This document shows positions 8,513-16,616 of a stretch of DNA of 64,000 bases, one piece after another. The DNA is from Candidatus Binatia bacterium. Its GTDB lineage: Bacteria > Desulfobacterota > Binatia > Bin18. The translations under genes were made by a program, and so were the position numbers. The notes below the pieces were generated by a model, which saw only the letters and a list, made by a program, of their open reading frames with translations, had not been told where the DNA came from and ran no database searches. Location: positions 3,281,001 to 3,345,000 of the forward strand of contig OX638322.1 in the NCBI GenBank assembly GCA_951812575.1, in the 5' to 3' direction. Every line of letters starts with the position of its first letter. Within the stretch, counting starts at the first letter, position 1.

Positions 8513-8528
8513 AGCAAGACAAATGCCA
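8513..8528 (-). promoter_or_regulatory. Sigma-54 (RpoN) promoter for glnB-glnA
   Basis: On the minus strand the sequence reads TGGCATTTGTCTTGCT, matching the -24/-12 consensus TGGCAC-N5-TTGCA with GG and GC exactly ten bases apart. The predicted start is near 8503, giving a leader of about 97 bases before glnB. An NtrC-type activator site was not clearly seen upstream. The match and the gene context (glnB-glnA) support each other. Confidence 0.75.
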
Positions 8529-8590
8529 GTCTGCACTGACCCCAGGAGCCGGAAATTCCTCAAGAAACAGCATGGATGCAGCAGGCCCAT

Positions 8591-8622
8591 GCTGCCTAGT
8601 TCACAGGCAGCGCTCTTTTTTT
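8591..8622 (+). terminator. Plus-strand terminator-like hairpin between glnB and plsY
   Basis: GCTGCCT (8591-8597) pairs with AGGCAGC (8605-8611), followed after GCTC by seven T (8616-8622). The T run is on the plus strand, yet both neighbours are on the minus strand. It may end a short unannotated plus-strand RNA, or act weakly for plsY in reverse. Confidence 0.4.
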
Positions 8623-9244
8623 AGGCAGGAGGAGACGATTTTCCTGACCGCAACTTTTTCTCCTCACCTTTCAACAACCGCCCGATATTCTCGTGATGAC
8701 GGACAATGATCAACCCGGCGACCAATATGCCGGCAAGCAGAACCGGCCGCGGATAGGCGAAAAGGAAGATGAGGCCGGGGGTGAGCGCTGCGGCCACGAG
8801 AGAGGCCAGCGAGACAATGCGGAATACCGCAAACACTAGGGCAAAACCGAGCAGGGCCGTCAGGATGGCTGTTGGCGCGAGGCCCAAAAAAACGCCCAGC
8901 CCGGTGGCCACCCCCTTTCCGCCCGCAAAACGCAGAAAGACAGGAAAAAGGTGGCCCAGGGTTGCCATCACGGCGGCACTGGCCTGAACAATCTCGCTCA
9001 ATCCCAGCCAGCGGATAATGAGAACGGGGAAGAGACCTTTGCCGACATCCCCTATCAGGGTCAGGAGGCCAGCCTTTTTCCCGGCCGTGCGTGCAACATT
9101 CGTGGCCCCCACGTTGCCGCTCCCCGCCTCCTGGATAGCAACCCCCTGTCGCTTTGCGATCAGCGCACCAGTTGGAATGGAGCCACACAGATAGGCGGCA
9201 ACGCTGGAGAGGGTCAGAACGCCCAGGTCGAGATCTGACAGCAT
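8621..9244 (-). CDS. plsY: Acyl-phosphate:glycerol-3-phosphate acyltransferase
   Basis: Inner-membrane enzyme that starts phospholipid synthesis by moving an acyl group from acyl-phosphate to glycerol-3-phosphate. The 207-residue protein has the PlsY motifs CGSIPTGALIAK, GSGNVGATNVARTAGKKAG, the glycine-rich FAGGKGVATGLG and, near the C-terminus, RHHENIGRLLKGEE. Several hydrophobic helices fit the seven-helix family topology. The usual length is about 200 residues. tRNA-Pro lies immediately upstream on the same strand. Confidence 0.94.
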   Translation of the reverse strand: MLSDLDLGVLTLSSVAAYLCGSIPTGALIAKRQGVAIQEAGSGNVGATNVARTAGKKAGLLTLIGDVGKGLFPVLIIRWLGLSEIVQASAAVMATLGHLFPVFLRFAGGKGVATGLGVFLGLAPTAILTALLGFALVFAVFRIVSLASLVAAALTPGLIFLFAYPRPVLLAGILVAGLIIVRHHENIGRLLKGEEKKLRSGKSSPPA

Positions 9245-9316
9245 GAGCTATGAGTCTTCACCCATCGGCATACCCGATGGATGGGCACGGATTCCCGGAA
9301 AGTGGGATAGTCATGG

Positions 9317-9390
9317 TCGGGGTGACTGGATTTGAACCAGCGACCCCACGGTCCCGAACCGTGTGCTCTACCAGGCTGAGCCACACCCCG
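9317..9390 (-). tRNA. tRNA-Pro, anticodon CGG
   Basis: Complete cloverleaf on the minus strand. The acceptor arms CGGGGTG (from 9390) and CACCCCG (ending 9318) pair, with discriminator A at 9317. The anticodon stem CACGG/CCGTG encloses loop TTCGGGA, giving anticodon CGG (9356-9354), which reads proline CCG. The T-arm GGTTCAAATCC is canonical. The CCA end is not encoded. Confidence 0.96.
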
Positions 9391-9486
9391 ACACGCCGTA
9401 CTACTCGCTTCCTAATAGCTCGGGCCGGGTTCCAGGGTCAAGTAGGGGAATTCTATATGGCATGGTGTTGGACGCCAGCCTGGCTC

Positions 9487-9921
9487 CTATTCCAGGGGGC
9501 ACGACCAGAACTCTCCGACCTGTTGAAAGCCGTTATCCCTCAAAAAGGTGGGGGTAAGCGGCACGGTTGACTGGCCCGAACTCGGCAGCCAGACCACGCT
9601 GAGACACGCCCGCTTCTGGGCGCGCTCCTTTGCGAAATCGAGTAGCGCTTGCCCGACCTGCGCCGGCGCAGAAGGCAAGACCGCGATATCGATAATTGCC
9701 AGCCAACCCGCACGCTGGAGGCGACGGATATAGCTGACGAGAATCATACCCTGGAGCAGGCCGCCATGCTGGGCCACATAGAAGTCGAGTGCAGGGTCCC
9801 GAGCGAGCCGCCGCCAGTGACGAACTTCCGCCTTACGCCACTCCCCGCCGGAAGCATCTGGGAAGAGCATCGTCTGGCAGGCGCTGAGGTCCGTTCGTCT
9901 CCCGCGTCGGATGGTGAGCAT
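9487..9921 (-). CDS. GNAT-family N-acetyltransferase
   Basis: 144 residues starting MLTIRRGRRTD, the usual first strand of GNAT acetyltransferases. It continues with DFYVAQHGGLLQGMILVSYI, then WLAIIDIAVLPSAPAQVGQALLDFA, which resembles the pyrophosphate-binding V-x-P-x2-R/Q-x2-G motif, and ends with FLRDNGFQQVGEF, the last two strands. The start at 9921 is chosen because AGGAG lies just upstream. It faces the divergent RlmD-like gene. The substrate is unknown. Confidence 0.7.
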   Translation of the reverse strand: MLTIRRGRRTDLSACQTMLFPDASGGEWRKAEVRHWRRLARDPALDFYVAQHGGLLQGMILVSYIRRLQRAGWLAIIDIAVLPSAPAQVGQALLDFAKERAQKRACLSVVWLPSSGQSTVPLTPTFLRDNGFQQVGEFWSCPLE

Positions 9922-10026
9922 GGCTTGTCTCCTACCACATATTGACATAAGCCAGGAATACCAGCTGCTTGCCGTCTGCCGGGTGAGTGGCCGTCCGATA
10001 ACGAACAGACCCAGGTTGAAAGTCGC

Positions 10027-11334
10027 ATGTCCTCGATTCCAATCTCGCTCACAATTGACAGGCTATCCTACGGTCCGGCGGGCATCGGACGGGTGAATGG
10101 CAAAGACGGTGGTAAGGTCGTCTTTGTCCCGCACACGGCCCCTGGGGATCGAGTGGACGTTGTCCTGACCGAAGAAAAAAAACGCTACGCCCACGGACAG
10201 CTCGTCGCTATACGACAAGCCACACCGGCCCGGCGGATGCCGCCGTGTCGTTATGTGCCGCGCTGCGGTGGTTGCCCGTGGCAGCATGTGACCTATGCGG
10301 AACAACTCAGGGCCAAGGAAGCACTGGTCCGCGAGCATCTGCGGCGTATTGGAGGCGTGGCGGACCCGCCCGTCCTGCCGATTCTTCCTAGCCCGCAGGA
10401 GTGGCGCTATCGCCATCGTATCCGCCTGCGGACCGAACCGTCGGCCCGGCTCGGCTTTTATCAGTCTCAGTCGCACGAGTTGGTCGAGCTCGAGGACTGT
10501 CTCATTGCCGGGGAGGGCAGTGCCACGCATTTGGCGCACGCCCGCGCCTGGCTGACCCGGTTGCGGACCACCGTCCGCCGGGTCGAGCTGATCACGAGCG
10601 ATCCTGTCCGTGCTGCGACCGGAGGAGTGGTTCTGATAGGGAATGCAGAAGGTCGTTTTCAGACCGCTGATGAGGAAGCGTGTACGGCTTTTGTCGCCAG
10701 GCACGAGGATGTTGCCGGGTTGATACTCTTTGGCCGCGGCTGGCGCCGTGTGTGGGGCGAGACCCGTATTGTGCTGGACCTGGGCGTTGATGACCTGGTC
10801 CTGGAGGTGAAGCGGGGCGGGTTTACGCAGGTTAATCCCGCGGGCAACCGTGTGCTGATCGCGGCTCTTCTCCGATTGGGCAATTTTCATAAATCACAAA
10901 AAGTGATTGAATGCCATATGGGCGCGGGTAATCTGAGCTTGCCGATCGCCGGACGGGTCAGCACGCTCATCGGCATCGAACAGGACCCGCATGCGCTTGC
11001 CGACGCTCGGGAGAACGTGACCCGGACAGGGCTGGACAATGTGACCTCCATTCATGCCTCGGCCCGAGCCGGGCTCCAAACATTAGCCCAACGCAAAGTG
11101 GAGGCTGATATCCTGGTATTGGACCCGCCTCGGGCGGGAGCCGCCGACAGCCTCGACGATATCCCTCGACTCAAGATTCCAAAGATTGTCTACGTCTCGT
11201 GCGACCCTACGACACTCGCCCGTGATATGCACCGTCTCGGCCAGTTGGGATACCGGCTTGAGTGCCTCCAGCCCGTCGATCTTTTCCCCCATACCTACCA
11301 CGTTGAAACAATCGCAATTGCTGTATTGACTTGA
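10027..11334 (+). CDS. RlmD/TrmA-family RNA uracil-C5 methyltransferase
   Basis: 435 residues. N-terminal TRAM RNA-binding domain (residues 1-60: LTIDRLSYGPAGIGRVNGK ...). Then an Fe-S cluster motif CRYVPRCGGCPWQH with a fourth Cys expected near EDCLIAGEG. The SAM-binding core follows: VIECHMGAGNLSLPIA, LIGIEQDPHAL, and LVLDPPRAGA. The catalytic nucleophile is Cys in IVYVSCDPTTLARDM. The family transfers methyl from SAM to U in 23S rRNA or tRNA; RlmD (m5U1939) is most likely, but RlmCD or a tRNA target cannot be excluded. Four conserved Cys argue for the RlmD-like [4Fe-4S] class. Confidence 0.85.
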   Translation: MSSIPISLTIDRLSYGPAGIGRVNGKDGGKVVFVPHTAPGDRVDVVLTEEKKRYAHGQLVAIRQATPARRMPPCRYVPRCGGCPWQHVTYAEQLRAKEALVREHLRRIGGVADPPVLPILPSPQEWRYRHRIRLRTEPSARLGFYQSQSHELVELEDCLIAGEGSATHLAHARAWLTRLRTTVRRVELITSDPVRAATGGVVLIGNAEGRFQTADEEACTAFVARHEDVAGLILFGRGWRRVWGETRIVLDLGVDDLVLEVKRGGFTQVNPAGNRVLIAALLRLGNFHKSQKVIECHMGAGNLSLPIAGRVSTLIGIEQDPHALADARENVTRTGLDNVTSIHASARAGLQTLAQRKVEADILVLDPPRAGAADSLDDIPRLKIPKIVYVSCDPTTLARDMHRLGQLGYRLECLQPVDLFPHTYHVETIAIAVLT

Positions 11335-11407
11335 TGAAAACAGCCTCCTATGCTTCGGGCAACATCCCCGTACCGCCCCCGGAAAAGCGCTTCGGTGGAG
11401 ATAGAAG

Positions 11408-11659
11408 ATGCCATCAAATACACAAGAAAAATCACACTCTTCAAAAGTCACGCTGATCCCTGCCAAAGGGGTCTCACAGACCATCAATTACCTGCTGGAA
11501 GATCGCGATGAGCTCGAATGGCTGGTGGCGATCGGACGCAATAAGCGCGGTGAGATTTTCTTTTATGATACCGGCGGCGATATCATCGAAGACCTCGGTA
11601 GTCTGGACTATCTCAAACAACGTCTGCTGCGCGCCCACTTCGGTGACGAGTGGGAATAA
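11408..11659 (+). CDS. Hypothetical protein, 83 aa
   Basis: A well-formed small gene with GGAGATAGAAG before the ATG. The product is acidic and soluble: a Ser/Lys-rich start, then EWLVAIGRNKRGEIFFYDTGGDIIEDLGSLDYLKQRLLRAH in shortened form, suggesting two beta strands followed by a helix. No known motif is recognised and there is no signal peptide. It follows the rRNA methyltransferase by 73 bp and could share its transcript. No function is proposed. Confidence 0.6.
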   Translation: MPSNTQEKSHSSKVTLIPAKGVSQTINYLLEDRDELEWLVAIGRNKRGEIFFYDTGGDIIEDLGSLDYLKQRLLRAHFGDEWE

Positions 11660-11701
11660 GGGCTGAGTGCGGACGCCCCCAGCTCCTGATGGCCCGACGA
11701 A

Positions 11702-12079
11702 TCAGTCCACCCCCTCGTCTTCAATCGGCTGACCGGCCAGAATCCGGTCTCCGTCTATGGTGAGCGGAACGCGGACTAAAAACTTTCCGCACGGCGGACC
11801 AAAAATACACTCTCCGGTATTCGGCTCAAAAGCGGCCCCGTGCGTGGCGCACAGGATATAGCGGCCGTCTTCGGTCAAGAACTGGTTATCGATCCAGTCC
11901 ATGGTCATGGGCACGTGCGCACAGCGGTTGATGTACGCAAAGTACTGGCCGTCATAGTGCACCAGAAAACACTCGGTTTCCCGTCCCTCGACTGACAGCA
12001 TGAATTTTTTGGTCTCTCCCGGCTCGATCTCACCCAGCCGGGCGACCGCGACGGAAGCGGATGTTTCAGACGGTGGCAC
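11702..12079 (-). CDS. Rieske [2Fe-2S] ferredoxin-like protein
   Basis: 125 residues in one Rieske domain. The cluster ligands are CAHVPMTMDW (Cys-x-His) and CATHGAAFEPNTG (Cys-x2-His), as in ferredoxin-type Rieske proteins; the second box then carries GPPCGKFLVRVPL. Start GTG at 12079 is chosen because AGGAGG sits 5 bases upstream; a longer frame from 12115 lacks a ribosome site. It probably carries electrons for an oxygenase or reductase that is not adjacent. Divergent from a DUF2231 membrane protein gene 52 bp away. Confidence 0.82.
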   Translation of the reverse strand: MPPSETSASVAVARLGEIEPGETKKFMLSVEGRETECFLVHYDGQYFAYINRCAHVPMTMDWIDNQFLTEDGRYILCATHGAAFEPNTGECIFGPPCGKFLVRVPLTIDGDRILAGQPIEDEGVD

Positions 12080-12131
12080 GCGTCCCTCCTGTAGTATCCG
12101 GGTGCATTTCGACATAGTCTAGCATTGAGAC

Positions 12132-12800
12132 ATGAAGAGAGAAATCGGCCCGCAGATGGGTCTGCCCAGTGCCATAAAAGACGGGAGACTCTGGAGGCCG
12201 GTGGGCTGCATGCTCGCCGCCGGCTACGTGCTGACGATCGGCTTCGGCTGGGCTGATGAAGGCGTTCCGGTGCCTCCGCTCGACAGCGGTCTTATTGTCT
12301 TGCTACATCCCGTGTGTGTGCATTTTGCCATTGCCCTGGTTGTCTTTGGCGTGCTTCTTGACTGTGGTGGAAGCCTTGGCGGACGGCGAGACTGGCAGCA
12401 GGCCGGTAAAATCGGTTTCCTCGCCGGTGTTGGTGCGGTGGGCCTGGCTGTCCTGAGTGGCTGGATCGAACAGCAGCTCCCACAGCCCGGCAGTGTTTTT
12501 GATCCCCAAGTCGGGGAACTGCTCTTCTACCACGAATACGGCGGGTATGTGCTGCTCGGATTTTTTATCGTCCTGCTTGTGGCGCGGTTGCAAATTCGTG
12601 AGCAATTGCCGTTCCTGTATATCATCCTGGCCGGCATGGGATTGATCGGCCTAACGATCCAGGGGTATTGGGGCGGAGAAATGGTCTATCGCTACGGGGC
12701 CGGTGTACGAGCGGTTCAGGTGCTGAGTGGTGCGGCACAACCGACGCTATCGGAAAACATGAGAACGCCCGAGGCTGATGAGAGTCTAGAGCAGGATTAA
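12132..12800 (+). CDS. DUF2231 integral membrane protein
   Basis: 222 residues with four or five membrane helices. The DUF2231 features are visible: HPVCVHFAIALVVFGVLLD, then a loop, GFLAGVGAVGLAVLSGWIE, FYHEYGGYVLLGFFIVLL, and a C-terminal helix with IQGYWGGEMVYRYGAGV. His residues in helices one and three could bind haem or metal, as suggested for the family, whose role is unknown. Its stop codon overlaps the stop of the convergent repeat-protein gene by three bases. No clear ribosome site precedes the ATG. Confidence 0.75.
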   Translation: MKREIGPQMGLPSAIKDGRLWRPVGCMLAAGYVLTIGFGWADEGVPVPPLDSGLIVLLHPVCVHFAIALVVFGVLLDCGGSLGGRRDWQQAGKIGFLAGVGAVGLAVLSGWIEQQLPQPGSVFDPQVGELLFYHEYGGYVLLGFFIVLLVARLQIREQLPFLYIILAGMGLIGLTIQGYWGGEMVYRYGAGVRAVQVLSGAAQPTLSENMRTPEADESLEQD

Positions 12801-13264
12801 TCCCGGTTGTGAAAGATTGTACCGCTAAGGTTGCGAGAAGTGTCTGCCGCGCCATCAGGCCAGTTGTGGAAGGTGGTACCGCCAAGGTTTTGAGAGGCGC
12901 CTGCCGCGCCGTCGGACCAGGTGTGGAAGGTCGTATCGCCAAGGTTTCGGGAGATGCCTGCTGAGCCGTCGGACCAATTGTGAAAGGTGGTACCGCCAAG
13001 GTCTCGAGAGAGGCCTACCGAGCCGTCGGACCAATTGTGAAAGGTGGTATCGCCAAGGTTTCGGGATGTACCTGCTGAGCCGTCGGACCAATTGTGGAAG
13101 GTCGTATCGCCAAAGTTTTGAGAGGTGCCTGTCGAGCCATCAGAGCATGAATGGAAGGTCGTTCCCCCAATGTTCTGGGAAAGACAGGCTGCCTCAACGT
13201 CTCCACGCAGACCGAAGCCGATAAAGCAGACAAATGCAAATGCGGTAAGAGGGCGTATTTGCAT
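12797..13264 (-). CDS. Secreted protein made of 19-residue tandem repeats
   Basis: 155 residues. Residues 1-25 form a signal peptide ending VEA. From residue 27 the protein is seven near-identical 19-residue units with consensus GTSRNLGDTTFHNWSDGSA, the last cut to 15 residues. The regular polar pattern, with hydrophobic Leu, Thr-Phe-His and Trp, suggests stacked beta hairpins. Similar T-x-FHN-x-SDG repeats occur in short secreted proteins of other bacteria, function unknown to me. The gene converges on the DUF2231 gene with overlapping stop codons. Confidence 0.7.
   Translation of the reverse strand: MQIRPLTAFAFVCFIGFGLRGDVEAACLSQNIGGTTFHSCSDGSTGTSQNFGDTTFHNWSDGSAGTSRNLGDTTFHNWSDGSVGLSRDLGGTTFHNWSDGSAGISRNLGDTTFHTWSDGAAGASQNLGGTTFHNWPDGAADTSRNLSGTIFHNRD
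12800..13186 (-). repeat. 57-bp coding tandem repeat, about 6.8 units
   Basis: Seven consecutive 57-bp units coding the 19-residue repeat. The units differ at scattered positions, mostly silent or conservative (Asn-Trp vs Thr-Trp, Arg vs Gln), so the array is old enough to have drifted yet is kept in frame. Such arrays can change unit number by slippage. Confidence 0.85.
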
Positions 13265-13276
13265 TTGTTCAGTACG

Positions 13277-13480
13277 CTATTCGGCCGTTTCTTCGCCCTT
13301 AAAGCCGGCTGCGGTGTGGGTGCCGTCGCAGAATGGCTTGTTTGCCGACTGACCACAACGACACAGATAAATGGCGTCGTCCTCAGTCGTATACGGGTTG
13401 CGCTTCTGGTCCGTGACGGTGACGGCACCTTTAACCTCGTACGGCCCGTTTTTGAGCACTCGAATCTTGACCTCGTCCAT
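13277..13480 (-). CDS. CDGSH iron-sulfur domain protein
   Basis: 67 residues in one CDGSH (mitoNEET-like) domain. The cluster is held by Cys40, Cys42, Cys51 and His55 in CRCGQSANKPFCDGTH, the typical three-Cys one-His [2Fe-2S] set. The N-terminal part (KIRVLKNGPYEVKGAVTV) is the beta-cap that often precedes this motif. The start at 13480 follows a strong GGAGGGAGGA ribosome site, and the longer frame upstream is discarded. The role is probably redox or Fe-S transfer; no partner is evident. Confidence 0.85.
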   Translation of the reverse strand: MDEVKIRVLKNGPYEVKGAVTVTDQKRNPYTTEDDAIYLCRCGQSANKPFCDGTHTAAGFKGEETAE

Positions 13481-13573
13481 ACAGTGTCCTCCCTCCGGAA
13501 TATGGCGTTCCCTCTCGCTCGAACGGAAAGGATTATCGCACACTGCTATGGGTGTGGCAATGCGACACGGACT

Positions 13574-14719
13574 TCAATCCGCCTCATCGGGCGACTCGTC
13601 CGGCCCTGGTGGCGGAAGAGGCTCCCTGGGCAGGGCGAAGGGGGTCAGGTCCAGCGAGGGCTGGTCTGTTGTGATCAGTTCGTAAATCAACTTGCCGGTA
13701 ATGGGGGCCAGGACAATGCCGTTGCGATGGTGACCGGTGGCCAGGACAACATTGTCGATGCCGGGCGCCCGGCACAGAATGGGCCGACGCGTCGGTGAAT
13801 AGGGCCGTAACCCGGCCCAAAACCGGCTGAGCGGGGCCTTGCTGATCCCTGGCACAAGCGCTTCTGAGCGGTCAATAAAAGCCTGAATCGTATCCAGCGT
13901 CACGTCCTTTGTATGCCCGACATACTCGACGCTTGAGCCAATAATGACCTCGCCGTTTTTGCGCGGGACCAGATAATGTTCGTCACACGAGATCACGTGG
14001 CTGAGCTGAGTCGCGCGAACGGCCAGCATCTGACCTTTGGCCGGCTCGACGGGAATCGCGATACCAAACAGGTCTCCGACCTGACGCGACCAAGAGCCCG
14101 TCGCAATCACCACCGTCCCGGCCTCAACCCAGTCTTCGCCGATGCGAACAGACTGGACGCGCCCTTGTGTCAGGCGGACCTCGGTCACCGTCGTGCCCGT
14201 TCTCAGTTGCGCGCCGCAGTGTTCCGCCGCCCGCGCCCAGGCTGCGGCCAGCTTGCCGTTATGCAGATGGTGATCGCCCGAAAAATGGACGGCCCCACGC
14301 AGGTTTGGGGTCAAGGCCGGTTCGGCTTGCCGGACCGCCTCGGCTGACAGCCAGGTGACAGGATGGCCCTGTTCTTGTCTGAGCTCATATAGCTTACGGT
14401 ATTTTTTTTCGTCTGCATCGTTGCGGATAAGACACAAAACGCCGACGGTTTGATATTCAACGTCGATGCCGGTTGCCTGCTGAATCTCCTGAATCAGTGC
14501 TGGGTAGAGCGTTTGGCTGGCCTTCTTGAGCTGATACATCGGGCCGCGCTTCGAGCGCCCGCTGGAAACGGCCAAAATCCCGGCCGCGGCAGCAGACGCT
14601 TCCCGGCCCGGCTGTTGTTTATCGACCAGGATGGTCTTGTATTGGTGTCGGGCAAAGGTGTGGGCAATGGAGCTGCCGATCACGCCCGCCCCAAGAACGA
14701 CGACATCTGCGCTTGTCAT
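13574..14719 (-). CDS. thiO: Glycine oxidase ThiO-like FAD-dependent amine oxidase
   Basis: 381 residues of the DAO fold. The FAD-binding VVLGAGVIGSSIAHTFA is followed by GREASAAAAGILA, the diagnostic ThiO/DAO motif. Later come VVIATGSWSRQV, and near the C-terminus IDNVVLATGHHRNGIVLAPITGKLI, which closes the FAD site. ThiO oxidises glycine to iminoacetate/glyoxylate, supplying the C-N unit of the thiamin thiazole. No other thi gene is nearby, so another amino acid or amine substrate remains possible. Confidence 0.8.
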   Translation of the reverse strand: MTSADVVVLGAGVIGSSIAHTFARHQYKTILVDKQQPGREASAAAAGILAVSSGRSKRGPMYQLKKASQTLYPALIQEIQQATGIDVEYQTVGVLCLIRNDADEKKYRKLYELRQEQGHPVTWLSAEAVRQAEPALTPNLRGAVHFSGDHHLHNGKLAAAWARAAEHCGAQLRTGTTVTEVRLTQGRVQSVRIGEDWVEAGTVVIATGSWSRQVGDLFGIAIPVEPAKGQMLAVRATQLSHVISCDEHYLVPRKNGEVIIGSSVEYVGHTKDVTLDTIQAFIDRSEALVPGISKAPLSRFWAGLRPYSPTRRPILCRAPGIDNVVLATGHHRNGIVLAPITGKLIYELITTDQPSLDLTPFALPREPLPPPGPDESPDEAD

Positions 14720-14777
14720 GGCCCGCCATTGTAATGATCACCAGCGGAAAAGAAAGAGCAAGCGGCTCGCCTGAGGC

Positions 14778-15629
14778 TTACTCCTGCCGAAAGGCCGGAG
14801 CGCGTCCGTTCAGCAGACTGCCGAGCTCTGCGGCCGGAAAACGCAGCCCGAGATAAAACGACCCAAACAGCCCATACGCGGCGCTGGCCTCGTCAAAGCG
14901 CATCTCATAGACGAGTTTTTTGAACACCAGGGGATCGTCGGCAAAAAGGTCAACGCCCCACTCCCAGTCGTCGAAGCCAATTGAGCCCGAGATAATCTGG
15001 GTCACCTGGCCGGCATAGCGACGGCCGATCATGCCGTGGGCGCGCATCATCTGCTGCCGGGTAGAGATGGAAAGCTGATACCAGTTTTTGTCCTCGCCGC
15101 GTTTCTTGTCCATCGGATAGAAGCTGAGATAGCGGCGGGCCGGAATGGACGGCCAGACCCGACCGGCCATGGCTTCGCGTTTTTGAGCAAGCTCTTTCTC
15201 TACGGCTGCGCGCCATTCGGCCGTGTCCGGATGGAGACCCTGTTCGGCCAGGCTGCGGTATAAGTGGATTGAGGCTTCATACAGGCCGAGCTCGACCACC
15301 GAGACATACGAGGTCGTGGGCTCCAGAAAATCGCTCAGCCCGAGCCTTGCGACCTGCAACTCTGCCTCGTTCACGGCATCAAAGGTCGGTCGAAAGTGGA
15401 CAAGCATGAGGTCGCCCTTATGACCCAAGAGGGAAAAGAGTCCGGTTTGTGCGGAGCCTTCCGCTTCCATTGCCGTGAAGGCTTGTACTGCGTCGTCCAG
15501 AATCTCGTTTTGGGTCCTGGCAGATACGGCCTTCCAGTCCGCCCAGCGTACCCGAAACATCTGGTGGAGTATGGCCGAGCCTTCAAGGGCGAGTGGTACG
15601 GGGGGGATGGCTGTGGGTTGCTCTTCCAT
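14778..15629 (-). CDS. hemQ: Coproheme decarboxylase (chlorite dismutase-like)
   Basis: 283 residues of the chlorite-dismutase superfamily. The RYLSFYPMDKKR motif contains the tyrosine used by HemQ to decarboxylate coprohaem, and MRAHGMIGRRYAGQV carries the probable proximal haem histidine. SIGFDDWEWGVDLF and YEMRFDEASAAYG follow in the usual order. HemQ makes protohaem in the coproporphyrin-dependent route known in Gram-positives and also in some diderm phyla. Chlorite dismutases need a distal Arg that was not identified, so HemQ is preferred. hemH and hemY are not here. Confidence 0.85.
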   Translation of the reverse strand: MEEQPTAIPPVPLALEGSAILHQMFRVRWADWKAVSARTQNEILDDAVQAFTAMEAEGSAQTGLFSLLGHKGDLMLVHFRPTFDAVNEAELQVARLGLSDFLEPTTSYVSVVELGLYEASIHLYRSLAEQGLHPDTAEWRAAVEKELAQKREAMAGRVWPSIPARRYLSFYPMDKKRGEDKNWYQLSISTRQQMMRAHGMIGRRYAGQVTQIISGSIGFDDWEWGVDLFADDPLVFKKLVYEMRFDEASAAYGLFGSFYLGLRFPAAELGSLLNGRAPAFRQE

Positions 15630-15653
15630 TTTTCTATAACTCCCTGATGAGAA

Positions 15654-16508
15654 TTACCGTCGGATAAACGGCGCTGCGGCCTGGGTTGTTGTGTTGGCGA
15701 TAAAAGGGCCGCGCCGAATCGAGTGGCCGGGAGTCCTGTGGGTGATGGACGGCCCGGACGGACGAATCGAGGGATTGCGACGCTGAATCGTATGCGGCGG
15801 GCGGTAAACCTCTCGCTCTCTGCGTTCCTGACGAGGGAAGCGACGGAGCCGCCTGTGCGGACGATAAGGTCGCAGGGCATGCACGACCGCTGGCGTTTCA
15901 ACGTAATAGGGCTCGCGGATAACTTCGATAATACGCGGTGGTTGTTCGACAACGACAACGGCGGGCGCTGTTTGGACGATGGGTTCGGGTGGCGGTGGCG
16001 GCGGAAGAAAGTCAACCGCGGCCTGACGGACAATCGCTTCGGCCCCATCAGCGGAGAGCGCCAGACGCTGGGTTGTTGCCGCCCGCCGAACCGCCGCTAC
16101 CAGTTGCTCTATACTGTCCGGGTCGAGGGCGTGGTTTACCTGCCAGCCTCCCGCAGGCTGGATGCCGACTCCGTTCAGCGGGCCTAAGGCGTCGATGCTG
16201 CCGTCTTTGATCAGACCAAAATCCAGGGCGATTTTTTGGGCAAAGGCTCCCTGGCTGCGTGCGGAATACGTGTGGCTCGGGGTGATGAGGGCTGGTGATG
16301 AGGCAACGTCCGAAGAGGAAGAGCGATAGATTTGGACCTGCTCCTGGTAGGTTTCAGGAATCTCGACGCTTTCATCCACAAAGTGAATCACCCCCCGAGC
16401 GTCGGTCCAACGATAGAGGTCGGCTCGTGCCTCAGCCGGGCAGCCAAAACCGCCCAGATACAGGAGGCCGGCCAAATACGTTGGCCAGAGAAATGGACGT
16501 GAGTGCAT
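15654..16508 (-). CDS. Secreted DUF4124-containing protein
   Basis: 284 residues. A signal peptide (about 1-28, ending PAEA) precedes a DUF4124 domain, DLYRWTDARGVIHFVDE, common in periplasmic proteins. The middle carries a conserved-looking helix pair (FGLIKDGSIDALGPLNGVG). The rest is Pro/Arg-rich and low complexity (FLPPPPPPEPIVQ; RPYRPHRRLRRFPRQ), suggesting a disordered cell-envelope-binding tail. The start lies 24 bases from the hemQ start region and the gene could share its upstream promoter. Function unknown. Confidence 0.65.
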   Translation of the reverse strand: MHSRPFLWPTYLAGLLYLGGFGCPAEARADLYRWTDARGVIHFVDESVEIPETYQEQVQIYRSSSSDVASSPALITPSHTYSARSQGAFAQKIALDFGLIKDGSIDALGPLNGVGIQPAGGWQVNHALDPDSIEQLVAAVRRAATTQRLALSADGAEAIVRQAAVDFLPPPPPPEPIVQTAPAVVVVEQPPRIIEVIREPYYVETPAVVHALRPYRPHRRLRRFPRQERREREVYRPPHTIQRRNPSIRPSGPSITHRTPGHSIRRGPFIANTTTQAAAPFIRR

Positions 16509-16616
16509 GGCCTGTCATTATAGTCGAGCGAAACCAGAAACCAAGCCGCTCTTGACCAAGCGCAAGTCACACTACAGAGTGAGACGGAGAACACCAGGCT
16601 GTATCCCTGAGCACGG

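Noticed and set aside
12800..13186. CRISPR-like array from the regular 57-bp units
   Set aside because: The units are contiguous, in frame and code a protein repeat; there are no unique spacers.
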